Assembly: GCF_000373245.1 (NCBI RefSeq)
Contig: NZ_KB890750.1
Location: forward strand, 548,692-612,691
Reading direction: 5' to 3'
Origin: Echinicola pacifica DSM 19836
GTDB taxonomy: Bacteria > Bacteroidota > Bacteroidia > Cytophagales > Cyclobacteriaceae
Length of the DNA stretch: 64,000 bases
The translations under genes were made by a program, and so were the position numbers. Below are positions 26,676-38,110 of this stretch, piece by piece (position 1 is the first letter of the stretch; each line of letters begins with the position of its first letter). The notes below the pieces were generated by a model that was not told where the DNA came from, made no database searches, and saw nothing but the letters and a program-made list of their open reading frames with translations.

Positions 26676-27569
26676 TTGAAACTAGCCGCAGTAGATATTG
26701 GCTCCAACGCCATACGACTTCAGATTACCAATGTAACCCACCACCTAGAGACGGTAAACTTCAAAAAAATGGAATATGTTCGCTTCCCATTAAGATTGGG
26801 CAAGGATGTATTTCACCAAAAAAGAATCTCTGACCAAAATCGCCAAAAATTCATTAAGCTTATGCATGCCTATAAGCTGCTCATTGACCTCTATGAGGTA
26901 GATGACTATATGGTATGCGCGACCTCCGCCATGAGAGAATCCGAAAATGGCCGGGAAATAGCCCAGCAAGTCAATGAAGAACTAGGCCTAAAGATTCAGA
27001 TTATCGATGGAAATAGAGAGGCTGACTTGATCAATATCGCACTGTGGAGCTATATCGATCATAAGCCTTATCTCCACGTGGATGTAGGAGGTGGAAGCAC
27101 CGAACTAAACATCTACCACCACCGCGAAAAGGTAGCCTCAAAATCCTTTAAAATTGGCTCAGTAAGAGCTTTGGACAATAAAGAGTCGCCAAAGGTATGG
27201 AGCCAAATGCGGGATTTTATCCAAACTAATATCAAACATAAGCAAGCCATCACCTGCATCGGTACTGGGGGGAATATCAATAAGATTTTTGAACTATCCA
27301 ATCCACGTAAGAATAAGCGCTTTATCAGTCTCGATAAAATAAAGGAAATCCAAGCCTACCTGGCCTCCTATTCGTATGATGATCGGGTAAATATCCTAAA
27401 CCTTAACCCCGATCGGGCAGATGTGATATTACCGGCTTCCGATATCTATCTTGCTGCCATGGCGGCCGCTGGATCCACGCGGATGATCGTCCCCGATGTG
27501 GGCCTCAAGGATGGGGTAATGAATGTACTTTATGAAAAGAATAAAAAGAAATTGGTCAAAATAATCTAA
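26676..27569 (+). CDS. ppx: Exopolyphosphatase / Ppx-GppA family phosphatase
   Basis: 297 residues of the ASKHA-fold Ppx/GppA family, the short two-domain form common in Bacteroidota. Motifs: AAVDIGSNAIRLQI (phosphate 1), CATSAMRESENG, LHVDVGGGSTELNIY (phosphate 2), TCIGTGGNINK. It hydrolyses polyphosphate from the ends and possibly (p)ppGpp. The start is TTG at 26676, directly in front of the first beta strand (MKLAAVDIG). It is convergent with ppk1 and shares a terminator with it, a textbook polyphosphate pair. Confidence 0.92.
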   Translation: MKLAAVDIGSNAIRLQITNVTHHLETVNFKKMEYVRFPLRLGKDVFHQKRISDQNRQKFIKLMHAYKLLIDLYEVDDYMVCATSAMRESENGREIAQQVNEELGLKIQIIDGNREADLINIALWSYIDHKPYLHVDVGGGSTELNIYHHREKVASKSFKIGSVRALDNKESPKVWSQMRDFIQTNIKHKQAITCIGTGGNINKIFELSNPRKNKRFISLDKIKEIQAYLASYSYDDRVNILNLNPDRADVILPASDIYLAAMAAAGSTRMIVPDVGLKDGVMNVLYEKNKKKLVKII

Positions 27570-27713
27570 CCATCCCAAAAAAGTCACTGACCGAACATAA
27601 TCCTACTCCCTAAAAGCCGAAGGCAGTAGCAATGATTATCCTCTGACCTCCTCGACTCGATTAGGTGACGATTTATCATTTAAGATTCAGAAATGGAGTT
27701 TTCACCTATCAGC

Positions 27714-27756
27714 ATAAAAAATCCCCATCACCCAATGGACGATGGGGATTTTTTAT
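27714..27756. terminator. Bidirectional terminator between ppx and ppk1
   Basis: Perfect 16-bp stem: ATAAAAAATCCCCATC (27714-27729) with 27741-27756, 11-base loop. A/T runs on both sides give a T-tract in both directions. Confidence 0.93.
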
Positions 27757-27772
27757 TGATAATAATCATTAT

Positions 27773-29926
27773 TTAAACTTGGGCCTCCTTTACTGGCAAC
27801 CGGACATTGTCCACGATGTCATGAGTAAGCTTATAGAATTCATGGTGAATATTGAAGGGTTCCTCCCCTTCCTCAGGGTGCTTAGCGCTATAGGTACCAT
27901 CCTCTTGCATCATATAGGCATTTACATTATCCTTTAGGTTAAAGGCCAGAATATTCATCAATTGCTTCTCAAGGAAGGAATCTTGGACCCTAAACAGTGA
28001 TTCAAGTCTTTTCTCAAAGCTTCTCACCATCATATCTGCACTTCCCACATAGGTGCGTGAGTCCCCATTATTATGAAAATGATAAATACGGCTATGCTCC
28101 AGAAAATCTCCCACGATGGAATAGACCTCGATATTTTCACTTAGCCCTGGTCTTCCAGGACGTAAGCAACAGATTCCTCTAATGATCAGCTTCACTGGAA
28201 CCCCGCTTTGAGAGGCTCGGTACAGCGCATAGATGACCTCACTATCCTCCAGGCTATTGACCTTAATAAATATCCCGCAAGGGAGACCTTGGCGGGCATG
28301 CTCCGCTTCCTGCTCTATAAAATCAATCAACTGAGTTCGCATTCCCTGCGGAGCCGTAATCAGGTTTTTATAAGCAGTAGGCATAGAGTGGCCCGTAATT
28401 ACATTAAAGAATTCCGAAACATCATTGGCAAGTACCTCATTGGTGGTCAATAGGCCAAGATCCGTATATAGTTTTGAGGTGTCCTCATTATAGTTGCCCG
28501 ATCCCAAGTGCACAAAACGTGTCACCTTATTCTCATCTTTTTTGACAATAAGCATCAATTTCGTATGGGTCTTAAAATTACTCACACCATAGATTACAAA
28601 ACAGCCAGCCTTTTGGAGTTTCTTAGCCTCCTGCATATTGTTTTCCTCATCAAATCGCGCTTTCACCTCAAAGAGTACGGACACGTGTTTGCCATTCTCG
28701 GCAGCTCGTAAGAGTGCCTGAGTAATTCTTGAGTTCCTAGCCAAACGGTAAATGGTCATCTTTATCGCCATCACGTTCGGGTCCTCAGCAGCCTTGCTTA
28801 GGAGATCCATGATAGGATCCATACTATTATAGGGATGATGAAGTAGCACATCCTTCTGCTTAAGCACCTGGAAGATATCCTGACTGCTAGTCAATGGATA
28901 GCTGAGCGGTGGCACCTGCATTGGTGGCTGGTGGATACGGTCCTTAAACCTGCGGTTGCCGATGATTTGCCAAAAACTGGTAAAGTCCAGCATGCTATGC
29001 TGCCTGATCTTGAAAATGCTATCATTCTGCAAATTCCAGCGATCTTTCAGCAGGTTCATCATCCATTTGCTATAGCCTTCTTCCACTTCCACTCGCACCA
29101 CTCTGCCGGTCTTCCTCTCATTCAGCTTTCTCTTTACTTCCTCAAGGAAGTTAGAGTCCATATCCTCAGTTTCTTCCAGTGTAAAATCCCCGTTACGGGT
29201 GATTCTGAAGAGATTAATGGACTCAATGATTACATTACGAAAAAGGGAAACGATATGCTCACGAATCACTTCCTCAATGGGCACATAAACCACTTCTTCC
29301 TCTCTTTCGATTTCAAAGAAACGAGGGATGTTAGATGGAATCTGCACGAATGACAATTTCCGATTGTCTTTTTTCTCCCCTGGATTGATGGTCACCACAC
29401 CAAAAATCAACAGTTTATTCATTAGAATAGGAAAAGTATGGTATCCATCAAAGACCATTGGCGTAAGCATAGGATATACCGCCTTATAAAAATACTCTTT
29501 GATAACATCCTTTTCCTCATCACTAAGGTTTTTCACATTGCTAAGCTCGAAGCCTGCCTCTTTGGTGTTTGGGAGGATCTCATGGAGAAAATGATCATGC
29601 TGAGCAAAGTGGAAGGCCTGAGCATCATCCATCAGTTTCACCTTAAAAGGTTCCTCACGAAGTCCGGAATAATCGATGCGTTCCTTTTCATAATCAAGGT
29701 AATTATACAAGGAACCTACACGGATCATAAAAAACTCGTCCAAATTTGAGGCAGTAATCGCCAAAAACTTAAGTTTCTCAAAGATAGTTCGTGACGCCTT
29801 CTGGGACTGATCCAGTACCCTATAGTTGAACTTCATCCAACTGAGGTCTCGGCTAATCAGGTCACTACTTTGGATTTTCACTTCCATCTTGTCCCTTTCT
29901 TGGGCCTCCATAGTATGCTGCTCCAT
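27773..29926 (-). CDS. ppk1: Polyphosphate kinase 1
   Basis: 717 residues; makes long-chain polyphosphate from ATP through a phosphohistidine intermediate. N-domain begins SRDLSWMKFNYRVL and FLAITASNLDEFFMIRVG; the catalytic half holds HLGSGNYNEDTSKLYTDLGLL with the phospho-acceptor His and HSRIYHFHNNGDSRTYVGSADMM with the second active-site His. Length is normal. The first Met is at 29926; Met6 or Met14 could also serve. Convergent with ppx. Confidence 0.96.
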   Translation of the reverse strand: MEQHTMEAQERDKMEVKIQSSDLISRDLSWMKFNYRVLDQSQKASRTIFEKLKFLAITASNLDEFFMIRVGSLYNYLDYEKERIDYSGLREEPFKVKLMDDAQAFHFAQHDHFLHEILPNTKEAGFELSNVKNLSDEEKDVIKEYFYKAVYPMLTPMVFDGYHTFPILMNKLLIFGVVTINPGEKKDNRKLSFVQIPSNIPRFFEIEREEEVVYVPIEEVIREHIVSLFRNVIIESINLFRITRNGDFTLEETEDMDSNFLEEVKRKLNERKTGRVVRVEVEEGYSKWMMNLLKDRWNLQNDSIFKIRQHSMLDFTSFWQIIGNRRFKDRIHQPPMQVPPLSYPLTSSQDIFQVLKQKDVLLHHPYNSMDPIMDLLSKAAEDPNVMAIKMTIYRLARNSRITQALLRAAENGKHVSVLFEVKARFDEENNMQEAKKLQKAGCFVIYGVSNFKTHTKLMLIVKKDENKVTRFVHLGSGNYNEDTSKLYTDLGLLTTNEVLANDVSEFFNVITGHSMPTAYKNLITAPQGMRTQLIDFIEQEAEHARQGLPCGIFIKVNSLEDSEVIYALYRASQSGVPVKLIIRGICCLRPGRPGLSENIEVYSIVGDFLEHSRIYHFHNNGDSRTYVGSADMMVRSFEKRLESLFRVQDSFLEKQLMNILAFNLKDNVNAYMMQEDGTYSAKHPEEGEEPFNIHHEFYKLTHDIVDNVRLPVKEAQV

Positions 29927-29989
29927 GTTTCTCTAGGTTCTTTATTTGATGTGGAAAAATACTTATAAAAAAGGAGAAATAATATACGT

Positions 29990-30010
29990 AAAAAGGGGCA
30001 TAAAGCCCCC
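29990..30010 (-). terminator. Terminator of gyrB
   Basis: GGGGC (29995-29999) pairs with GCCCC (30005-30009), loop ATAAA; read on the minus strand the stem is followed by TTTTTA. Short but GC-rich. Confidence 0.7.
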
Positions 30011-30037
30011 GTAAGTTAAATTTGTATTACCAATTTA

Positions 30038-32026
<1,989 letters not shown>

Positions 32027-32133
32027 TTATCTTCCCTCTCCAACTTCAGTTTCAACCTTTAATAATACGACATTTTTGGCAGATTTCAGCCATAAATAGC
32101 TAAAAAATAAGGACAAATTCACATATTTTAGGC

Positions 32134-32514
32134 CTAATATTGTCCAGTTCTTAACATTACCAAAGTACAAGCCACCACAGGCTCAATTCCCTCCTCACGC
32201 AACCTATCCATAAACCGCTGGTTTTCAGTACCAGGGTTGAAGATTATACGTTTTGGAGCTAGAGAAATCAGGTATTCCTCCCATTGGGTTTGGTTAGTTG
32301 GGTTCACATATAGGGTAATCGTGTCCACTCCTTCCACGGCTGGCTTGTCCGCCAGCAACTGAAATTCATGTCCTGCTACCTCCCCCTTTCGGATACTCAG
32401 AGGGACAATATCATGACCATAATCCAAAAGCATTTTTGCTGCCATATAGGCGTATCGCGAAGGATTTGAACTTGCGCCAATGATTACCGTGCGCTTATTT
32501 GTCTTAGTTTCCAT
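32134..32514 (-). CDS. CoA-binding domain protein
   Basis: 126 residues forming one Rossmann-type CoA_binding_2 domain (PF13380): RTVIIGASSNPSRYAYMAAKMLLDYGHDIVPL at the start and a later LVMLRTG end. Stand-alone members of this family have no settled function; binding of CoA or a related nucleotide is expected. It overlaps the end of the preceding FAD-dehydrogenase gene by 11 bases, so the two are coupled. Confidence 0.88.
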   Translation of the reverse strand: METKTNKRTVIIGASSNPSRYAYMAAKMLLDYGHDIVPLSIRKGEVAGHEFQLLADKPAVEGVDTITLYVNPTNQTQWEEYLISLAPKRIIFNPGTENQRFMDRLREEGIEPVVACTLVMLRTGQY

Positions 32515-34081
32515 ATTTTTCCATTAGTTTTTCTGCACATCTTTCTCCATCCATAGCAGCAGAAACAATGCCACCTGCATATCCGGCACCTTCTCCACAA
32601 GGATAAAGCCTGCGCAGCTCAGTGTGCTCAAAGGTCTCCTTGTCTCGAGGAATCCGTACTGGTGAGGAGGTACGACTCTCCACCCCTATTATCTGAGCAT
32701 CATTCGAAAGATAGCCTCGCATCTTCTGACCGAAGCCTCTGAAAGCCTGCTTCAAGCGCTCTGCGATAAAATCAGGAAGCACCTCGTCCATCGCGGCGGA
32801 CACTAATCCAGGCTGGTAGGAACTGTCCAAAAGCGTGCTACTCACACGACCATCCACGAAGTCCTTCAGTCGCTGAGCCGGTGCAGTCTGCGTGGATCCA
32901 CCTGCCTTCCACACCGCCTTCTCCACATCAGCCTGAAAATGCATAGCTCCCAACGCTCCCTCCTCACGATAAGCCTTCGGTAAGTCCTCAAGCTCCACAG
33001 CAGAAACAATACCCGAATTGGCAAATTTGCTGTCCCGGCGGCTGGGACTCATCCCATTCACCACCAACTCCCCAGGAGCAGTGGCTGCAGGAACGATAAA
33101 CCCTCCAGGACACATGCAGAAGGAGAAAACTCCTCGCTGGATGCCATTCACCGTGGTTTGCTGAACCAGCGAATAAGCCGAAGCAGATAAATAAGGCCCT
33201 CGGTCCACCTTGCAGTTATATTGAATCTGATCGATGAGCTGTTGGGAATGCTCCACTCTCACGCCCAATGCAAAGGGTTTGGCTTCTATAAAAATATTCT
33301 TCCTATCTAATAATTCGAAAATATCCCTAGCAGAATGACCCGTGGCCAATATCACTCCCAGCCCTTCGATACGTTCTCCATCAGCCGTTATTACGCCTTT
33401 CAGCTCATTATCTGCGATAATAAAATCATTGACCTTGGTGTCAAAAAGCACCTCTCCGCCAGCTTGAATGATGCTTTCTCGGAGGTCAGCCACCAAGGCT
33501 GGAAGCTTATTGGTACCGATATGCGGATGAGCATCCACAAGAATATCCTCCCTGGCTCCATGAGCCACAAGTATCTCCAACACTCGACGTATATCTCCTC
33601 GTTTCTTGGATCGTGTATAGAGCTTACCATCCGAGTAAGTACCGGCTCCTCCTTCTCCAAAACAATAATTAGATTCTGGGTTTACCGTATGTTCTTTATT
33701 TATGGCTGCAAGGTCCCTCCTTCTACTTCTGACATCCTTCCCTCTCTCCAGGACGATGGGCCTGCCACCAAGCTCGATCACACGCAAGGCTGCAAACAAG
33801 CCTGCTGGACCCGCTCCGACAATCACCACCGGGTCTCCCTTACTCACATCAGAATACTCCTTCGTAGCAGTGATCCGGGGACTGGGTTTCTCATTGACAA
33901 ATACCTCAAGGCTTAAGTTGACTTTTACCTGGCGGGAACGTGCGTCTATAGAGCGCTTATGAGGCCTAATATAGACCTCCTCCTGCTCACTAATGCCAGT
34001 GATCTTAAGCACTTCTTCTCTTAAATTTGCCTCATCAAAGGCTACCTCCGGTGGAAGTCTTAACTGTAATTCTTTTTTCAT
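32504..34081 (-). CDS. FAD-dependent dehydrogenase (COG2509 type)
   Basis: 525 residues. N-terminal 90-residue domain with basic and beta-rich sequence, then the FAD-binding Rossmann motif VVIVGAGPAGLFAALRVIE (about 86-104) with acidic end VLERG, the insertion NYCFGEGGAGTYSDGKLYTR, GVILATGHSARDIFELL, FCMCPGGFIVPA and the C-terminal FAD contact YPCGEGAGYAGGIVSAAMDG. This set defines the uncharacterised COG2509 family, related to BaiN/HI0933-like oxidoreductases. The substrate is unknown. Operon with the CoA-binding gene. Confidence 0.9.
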   Translation of the reverse strand: MKKELQLRLPPEVAFDEANLREEVLKITGISEQEEVYIRPHKRSIDARSRQVKVNLSLEVFVNEKPSPRITATKEYSDVSKGDPVVIVGAGPAGLFAALRVIELGGRPIVLERGKDVRSRRRDLAAINKEHTVNPESNYCFGEGGAGTYSDGKLYTRSKKRGDIRRVLEILVAHGAREDILVDAHPHIGTNKLPALVADLRESIIQAGGEVLFDTKVNDFIIADNELKGVITADGERIEGLGVILATGHSARDIFELLDRKNIFIEAKPFALGVRVEHSQQLIDQIQYNCKVDRGPYLSASAYSLVQQTTVNGIQRGVFSFCMCPGGFIVPAATAPGELVVNGMSPSRRDSKFANSGIVSAVELEDLPKAYREEGALGAMHFQADVEKAVWKAGGSTQTAPAQRLKDFVDGRVSSTLLDSSYQPGLVSAAMDEVLPDFIAERLKQAFRGFGQKMRGYLSNDAQIIGVESRTSSPVRIPRDKETFEHTELRRLYPCGEGAGYAGGIVSAAMDGERCAEKLMEKYGN

Positions 34082-34367
34082 GTGTAAGGTTTTTATCCTT
34101 AAATATTTTATTGAAACAAATAACTATAAATCACTTATAATAAATAATTTACACCTCCTTTGCGGATCATTACTTTAAGCTTGATCCGGAACTATTAATA
34201 ACAAATAAAAAAACCTGAATCCATGGAGGGAGATTTTCTATTCATCGTGGTAAAGCTTCTATTTTGGCGTAGCCAGAAATAAAATAAAAACGGCAGGATA
34301 CAATCCCCTTATATGCAGAGCAGACTTAAGGCCTGTATCATGATTTGATTATAGAGATAAGCATAAC

Positions 34368-35336
34368 TTAATCTTCCCTTCCAAAAACCTCATCCATAAC
34401 CCAGCCTTTGCCCCACTCTTCCTGTTCTTTTTCGGTCCACAATTCTGGGAAAAATATCACTTTCTGGAAACGCGGAGGCAGGTATTTCTGCCAATTGGTC
34501 CCCCCAGTAGCTGCAATATCTCCCGGATCTTTATGAAGGTATTTTACGGCTGATTTATAATGGGCCAGGGGCCAATAAACATTCGCTTTCTGATCCAGAC
34601 TCTTCATCAGAGAAGTCAGTTCCTCATCTTGATCTGGTAGATATTGATATATCTTCCATAAGTTGTTTTTTCTGTATTTAAGAATCAGATCCTTCAGCCT
34701 GCGTCCGTATTTCTCCTCAAAAGACTTAAGGGTCAAGGTTTTTTTGCCGGTGGCCAGCTCTTTAGCACCAAATTGCCAATATAGGATATCAAAAATACTA
34801 TCCACATTGGTAAGGTTGATATCGCTATATTCCGCTCTTTCTTTAAGGTTTACCAGATTTTGGATTTCAGTAGCCATGATTTCAATGATACGATATTGGG
34901 CACTTTGGAAACCACTGGAAGGTAAAAGGGACATTCTAAACTTCAGGAACTGCTCTCTCTCCATCCCATTACCCATAACCGAAAAGGAGGAAATCAACTG
35001 GTCGAAATAGATGATAATCCTCTGGAGCCTTTGCTTCAGGAAGCTCAGCTCTATTTCCTCTGCATCACAGATCTGCTCCATTTCCCAAATGATCAGATTG
35101 AAATACAATTCGGTGATCTGATGGTAAACGATAAAAATCTTTTCATCCTTAAAAGAGGTCTTCGGCTGCTGTAGAGTCAGTAAGGTGTCCAAATTAATAT
35201 AATCCCAATAGGTCAAATAGTCCGCATATAGCAACCCTTCCAAATAGGAAAGCATATCCTGACCCGATGCCTGATACTTATGATGCAGGGCTTTGATTTT
35301 TTCTATAATCTCCTGGGAAGGTTGTTCCTCACTCAT
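34368..35336 (-). CDS. Tryptophan 2,3-dioxygenase family protein
   Basis: 322 residues, all-helical heme dioxygenase of the TDO type found in Bacteroidota. Motifs: DEKIFIVYHQITELYFNLII (heme-pocket His/Tyr/Phe region), LPSSGFQSAQYR (substrate carboxylate Arg and Ser region), and GTNWQKYLPPRFQKVIFFPELW with GT-x-W near the end. It would open the indole ring of L-tryptophan to N-formylkynurenine, the first step of the kynurenine route. It is divergent from a glutaryl-CoA-type dehydrogenase gene. No other kynurenine gene is in the window. Confidence 0.88.
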   Translation of the reverse strand: MSEEQPSQEIIEKIKALHHKYQASGQDMLSYLEGLLYADYLTYWDYINLDTLLTLQQPKTSFKDEKIFIVYHQITELYFNLIIWEMEQICDAEEIELSFLKQRLQRIIIYFDQLISSFSVMGNGMEREQFLKFRMSLLPSSGFQSAQYRIIEIMATEIQNLVNLKERAEYSDINLTNVDSIFDILYWQFGAKELATGKKTLTLKSFEEKYGRRLKDLILKYRKNNLWKIYQYLPDQDEELTSLMKSLDQKANVYWPLAHYKSAVKYLHKDPGDIAATGGTNWQKYLPPRFQKVIFFPELWTEKEQEEWGKGWVMDEVFGRED

Positions 35337-35720
35337 AGTTTATTGTTAAATACGCAGCGTCAATAATGGTAATTTTTAGTCCTGATAGGTGCTTAGAATC
35401 TTTGCCAAACGCTAAATGGGTCATTCCATAAGTTAAATAATCAAACCATAGAAGCCTAATAGTGATCACCACGCAATTAGCTTGGCGATTTCGAATAGCG
35501 GGTAATACCAGCATAATAGCATTAGCCTGCGATCAGAAAATCAGATAATACCAATCTCCTCCTGAAAGTAATACTATATATCCTCAAATTGATTTATATT
35601 AACGAAGTAATAAAACACCAGCAAAGCAATAAAATCAAGGGGACAAAGTACAGCACATCCTAAATCAAGATACTATTTCACCACAAAACTCTGTCTAAAA
35701 ACCCAATAAACCAAAATAAT
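35337..35720. other. Divergent intergenic region (TDO / acyl-CoA dehydrogenase)
   Basis: 384 bases that must hold both divergent promoters. AT-rich, with no perfect TAnnTTTG element, strong inverted repeat or gene that I can support. Confidence 0.5.
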
Positions 35721-36929
35721 ATGTCGTCAATATCACATTCAAATCCTCATAAACGAAATGATCCCTTTGATGGAGTGGATTTTTACCAAATTGATGATCT
35801 ACTTCTTCCTGATCATCTGCTGGTAAGGGATTCGGTAAGGAAGTTTGTCAAAGAAAATATTAGTCCTTTCATAGAAGACTGGTGCCAGGAGGCGGTATTC
35901 CCGAAGGAAATGATTAAGAAATTTGGGGATTTGGGGGCATTTGGGCCTCAGATACCGGCAGAATATGGAGGAGGCGGGATGGATCAAATAGCCTATGGGC
36001 TAATCATGCAGGAAATAGAAAGAGGAGATTCTGGGATGAGGTCCACCGTTTCGGTGCAAGGTTCCTTGGTGATGTACCCTATTTTTAGTTTTGGGAGCGA
36101 AGCTCAAAAGAAGAAATACTTACCCAAGCTGGGCTCCGGGGAATGGCTGGGTTGCTTTGGACTTACCGAGCCCAATCATGGCTCAGATCCGGGAGGCATG
36201 GAAACTCATTTTACCGAGGAGGAGGATCATTATATTTTAAATGGAGCAAAAATGTGGATTTCAAATGCTCCACTGGCAGATGTCGCGGTGGTTTGGGCCA
36301 AAAATTCAGAAGGACGGGTGCACGGTTTGATTGTGGAGCGGGGCATGGAGGGATTTAGTACTCCTGAGACGCACCACAAATGGTCACTACGCGCCAGCAG
36401 CACCGGCGAATTGGTTTTTGATCAGGTGAAAGTCCCTAAAGAAAATCTGTTACCTGGCAAATCAGGTCTAGGTGCTCCACTAAAATGCCTGGACTCGGCA
36501 AGATATGGAATTGCCTGGGGTGCAGTCGGGGCAGCGATGGACTGCTATGATGTGGCACGAAGATATGCCCTGGAGCGTCATCAGTTTGGCAAACCCATTG
36601 CCTCTTTTCAGCTGGTACAAAAAAAATTGGCCGAGATGCTTACCGAAATCACCAAAGCTCAACTGCTCAACTGGAGACTGGGCAACTTAAAGGAAGCTGG
36701 AAAGGCAAGTACAGCACAAATCTCCCTAGCCAAAAGAAATAATGTAGCAATGGCGCTGAGCGTCGCCAGAGAAGCCCGCCAAATATTAGGTGCTATGGGG
36801 ATTATTGGAGATTTCAGCATCATGAGGCATATGATGAACTTAGAATCTGTGATCACTTATGAGGGCACACATGATATACACTTATTGATCCTGGGTCAAG
36901 AAATCACCGGAATCCCTGCCTTTAAATAA
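35721..36929 (+). CDS. Acyl-CoA dehydrogenase, glutaryl-CoA dehydrogenase type
   Basis: 402 residues, full-length FAD flavoenzyme. Motifs: EYGGGGMDQIAYGLIMQEIE, GDSGMRSTVSVQGSLVMYPI (characteristic of glutaryl-CoA dehydrogenases), FGLTEPNHGSDPGGMET, AKMWISNAPLADVAVVWAK and the catalytic Glu in VITYEGTHDIHLLILG. Glutaryl-CoA dehydrogenase oxidises and decarboxylates glutaryl-CoA to crotonyl-CoA in lysine and tryptophan breakdown. Its position opposite a tryptophan dioxygenase is suggestive. Nine bases separate its stop from the convergent DUF1573 gene. Confidence 0.9.
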   Translation: MSSISHSNPHKRNDPFDGVDFYQIDDLLLPDHLLVRDSVRKFVKENISPFIEDWCQEAVFPKEMIKKFGDLGAFGPQIPAEYGGGGMDQIAYGLIMQEIERGDSGMRSTVSVQGSLVMYPIFSFGSEAQKKKYLPKLGSGEWLGCFGLTEPNHGSDPGGMETHFTEEEDHYILNGAKMWISNAPLADVAVVWAKNSEGRVHGLIVERGMEGFSTPETHHKWSLRASSTGELVFDQVKVPKENLLPGKSGLGAPLKCLDSARYGIAWGAVGAAMDCYDVARRYALERHQFGKPIASFQLVQKKLAEMLTEITKAQLLNWRLGNLKEAGKASTAQISLAKRNNVAMALSVAREARQILGAMGIIGDFSIMRHMMNLESVITYEGTHDIHLLILGQEITGIPAFK

Positions 36930-36938
36930 TGGGAGTAA

Positions 36939-38039
36939 TTAAGGTTTGATCTTACTTTTCAGGACTATCGTACGAGTGGGATTGAGAGGGTCATTGCTGA
37001 ATATGGTGACCATTTTATGATCTATCCCCAGTCTTCCGGATGGGTCAAATGTAAGACTGAGGTCCATCGATTCTCCTGGGCTCAAGGTGTATTTTGGAAC
37101 CGAAAAGCTCATGCAATCGCAGTTGGACACAATCTTCCTGATATTAACCTCTTGCTTACTGCTATTACTGAGAGTGATGGTCTTCAGCACTTCCTTATCC
37201 GCAGGAATGCTCCCAAAGTCCACCTCTACCTGAGCGACCCCTAAGCGAGGCACCTCGTTTATTTGGCTTACCGGAACAGGGGCAAAATACTCGTGAATGG
37301 TAGTTAGCAGCCTTAAATTAACTGACTCAGGATTTAGCGCCTCAATATTGAAGGATATCTCTTCATCAAAAAAGCCAAAATCATCCTTCGCCAAGCCGTC
37401 ATATGATATGGCCAGTAGGCCTCGGGATTTTGCTGGAACTATCGCTGGAATCAAGGCGATATTAATATGCTCGGGCAAGGAGAAACCTCCTCCATCCAAG
37501 GTAATAGGAAGGTCTTTGAAATTATAAAAATCAACATATTTCACTTTTGGAGAATTGGTAAACACTTCTCCCATATTGACTGAGCTAAATCTAAAGCCCA
37601 AGTCGCCTACCTTAAACTGATAATAATTGGAGGCATTTTCTGGAAAAGGAATATTAAATCCCTCTAAACTCAGGGTATCTCCGGCTGAATTTCTATTATT
37701 CCTCACAATAATTTCTTTATGAAACGCCCCACCAAAGCTAGTTGGCTGATAGCTTACTTCTATTTTACCTACCTGGTTGACATCGAGGGTGTCGGTCACA
37801 AAATCCACGGAAGTACAGCCACAATCTGTTTCGACCTCATTGATGATGATAGGTCCAGCGCCTTCGTTAGCCACAAAAAACGAGGCGGTGACCGTGCCAT
37901 ATTCCTCCATAACGGAGCCCAACTGGAGACTTTTCTGTTCCCAGTGGAGACTGGCATCATCAAGTTGTTGAGCCTGAAGTGAAAAGGCAGTGGCAAGGCC
38001 GAAAAAAATCAATAAAAGGGTGGTAGTCGGTTTTTTCAT
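36939..38039 (-). CDS. DUF1573 repeat protein, exported
   Basis: 366 residues from ATG at 38039 (an upstream GTG is possible). Signal peptide (LLLIFFGLATAFSLQAQ), then two to three Ig-like DUF1573 units: the first around VTASFFVANEGAGPIIINEVETDCGCTSVDF, the last around KTITLSNSSKQEVNIRKIVSNCDCMS with the recurring D/N-CxC motif and IFSNDPLNPTRTIVLK. Such proteins are common exported Bacteroidota proteins of unknown function. Convergent with the acyl-CoA dehydrogenase, with no room for a separate terminator. Confidence 0.85.
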   Translation of the reverse strand: MKKPTTTLLLIFFGLATAFSLQAQQLDDASLHWEQKSLQLGSVMEEYGTVTASFFVANEGAGPIIINEVETDCGCTSVDFVTDTLDVNQVGKIEVSYQPTSFGGAFHKEIIVRNNRNSAGDTLSLEGFNIPFPENASNYYQFKVGDLGFRFSSVNMGEVFTNSPKVKYVDFYNFKDLPITLDGGGFSLPEHINIALIPAIVPAKSRGLLAISYDGLAKDDFGFFDEEISFNIEALNPESVNLRLLTTIHEYFAPVPVSQINEVPRLGVAQVEVDFGSIPADKEVLKTITLSNSSKQEVNIRKIVSNCDCMSFSVPKYTLSPGESMDLSLTFDPSGRLGIDHKMVTIFSNDPLNPTRTIVLKSKIKP

Positions 38040-38110
38040 GTCCACAAATAACGGAAAAAATACGCCAGATTGTGTGCTAAATTATTTAATTTGCGTCAAA
38101 AATCTTATAA

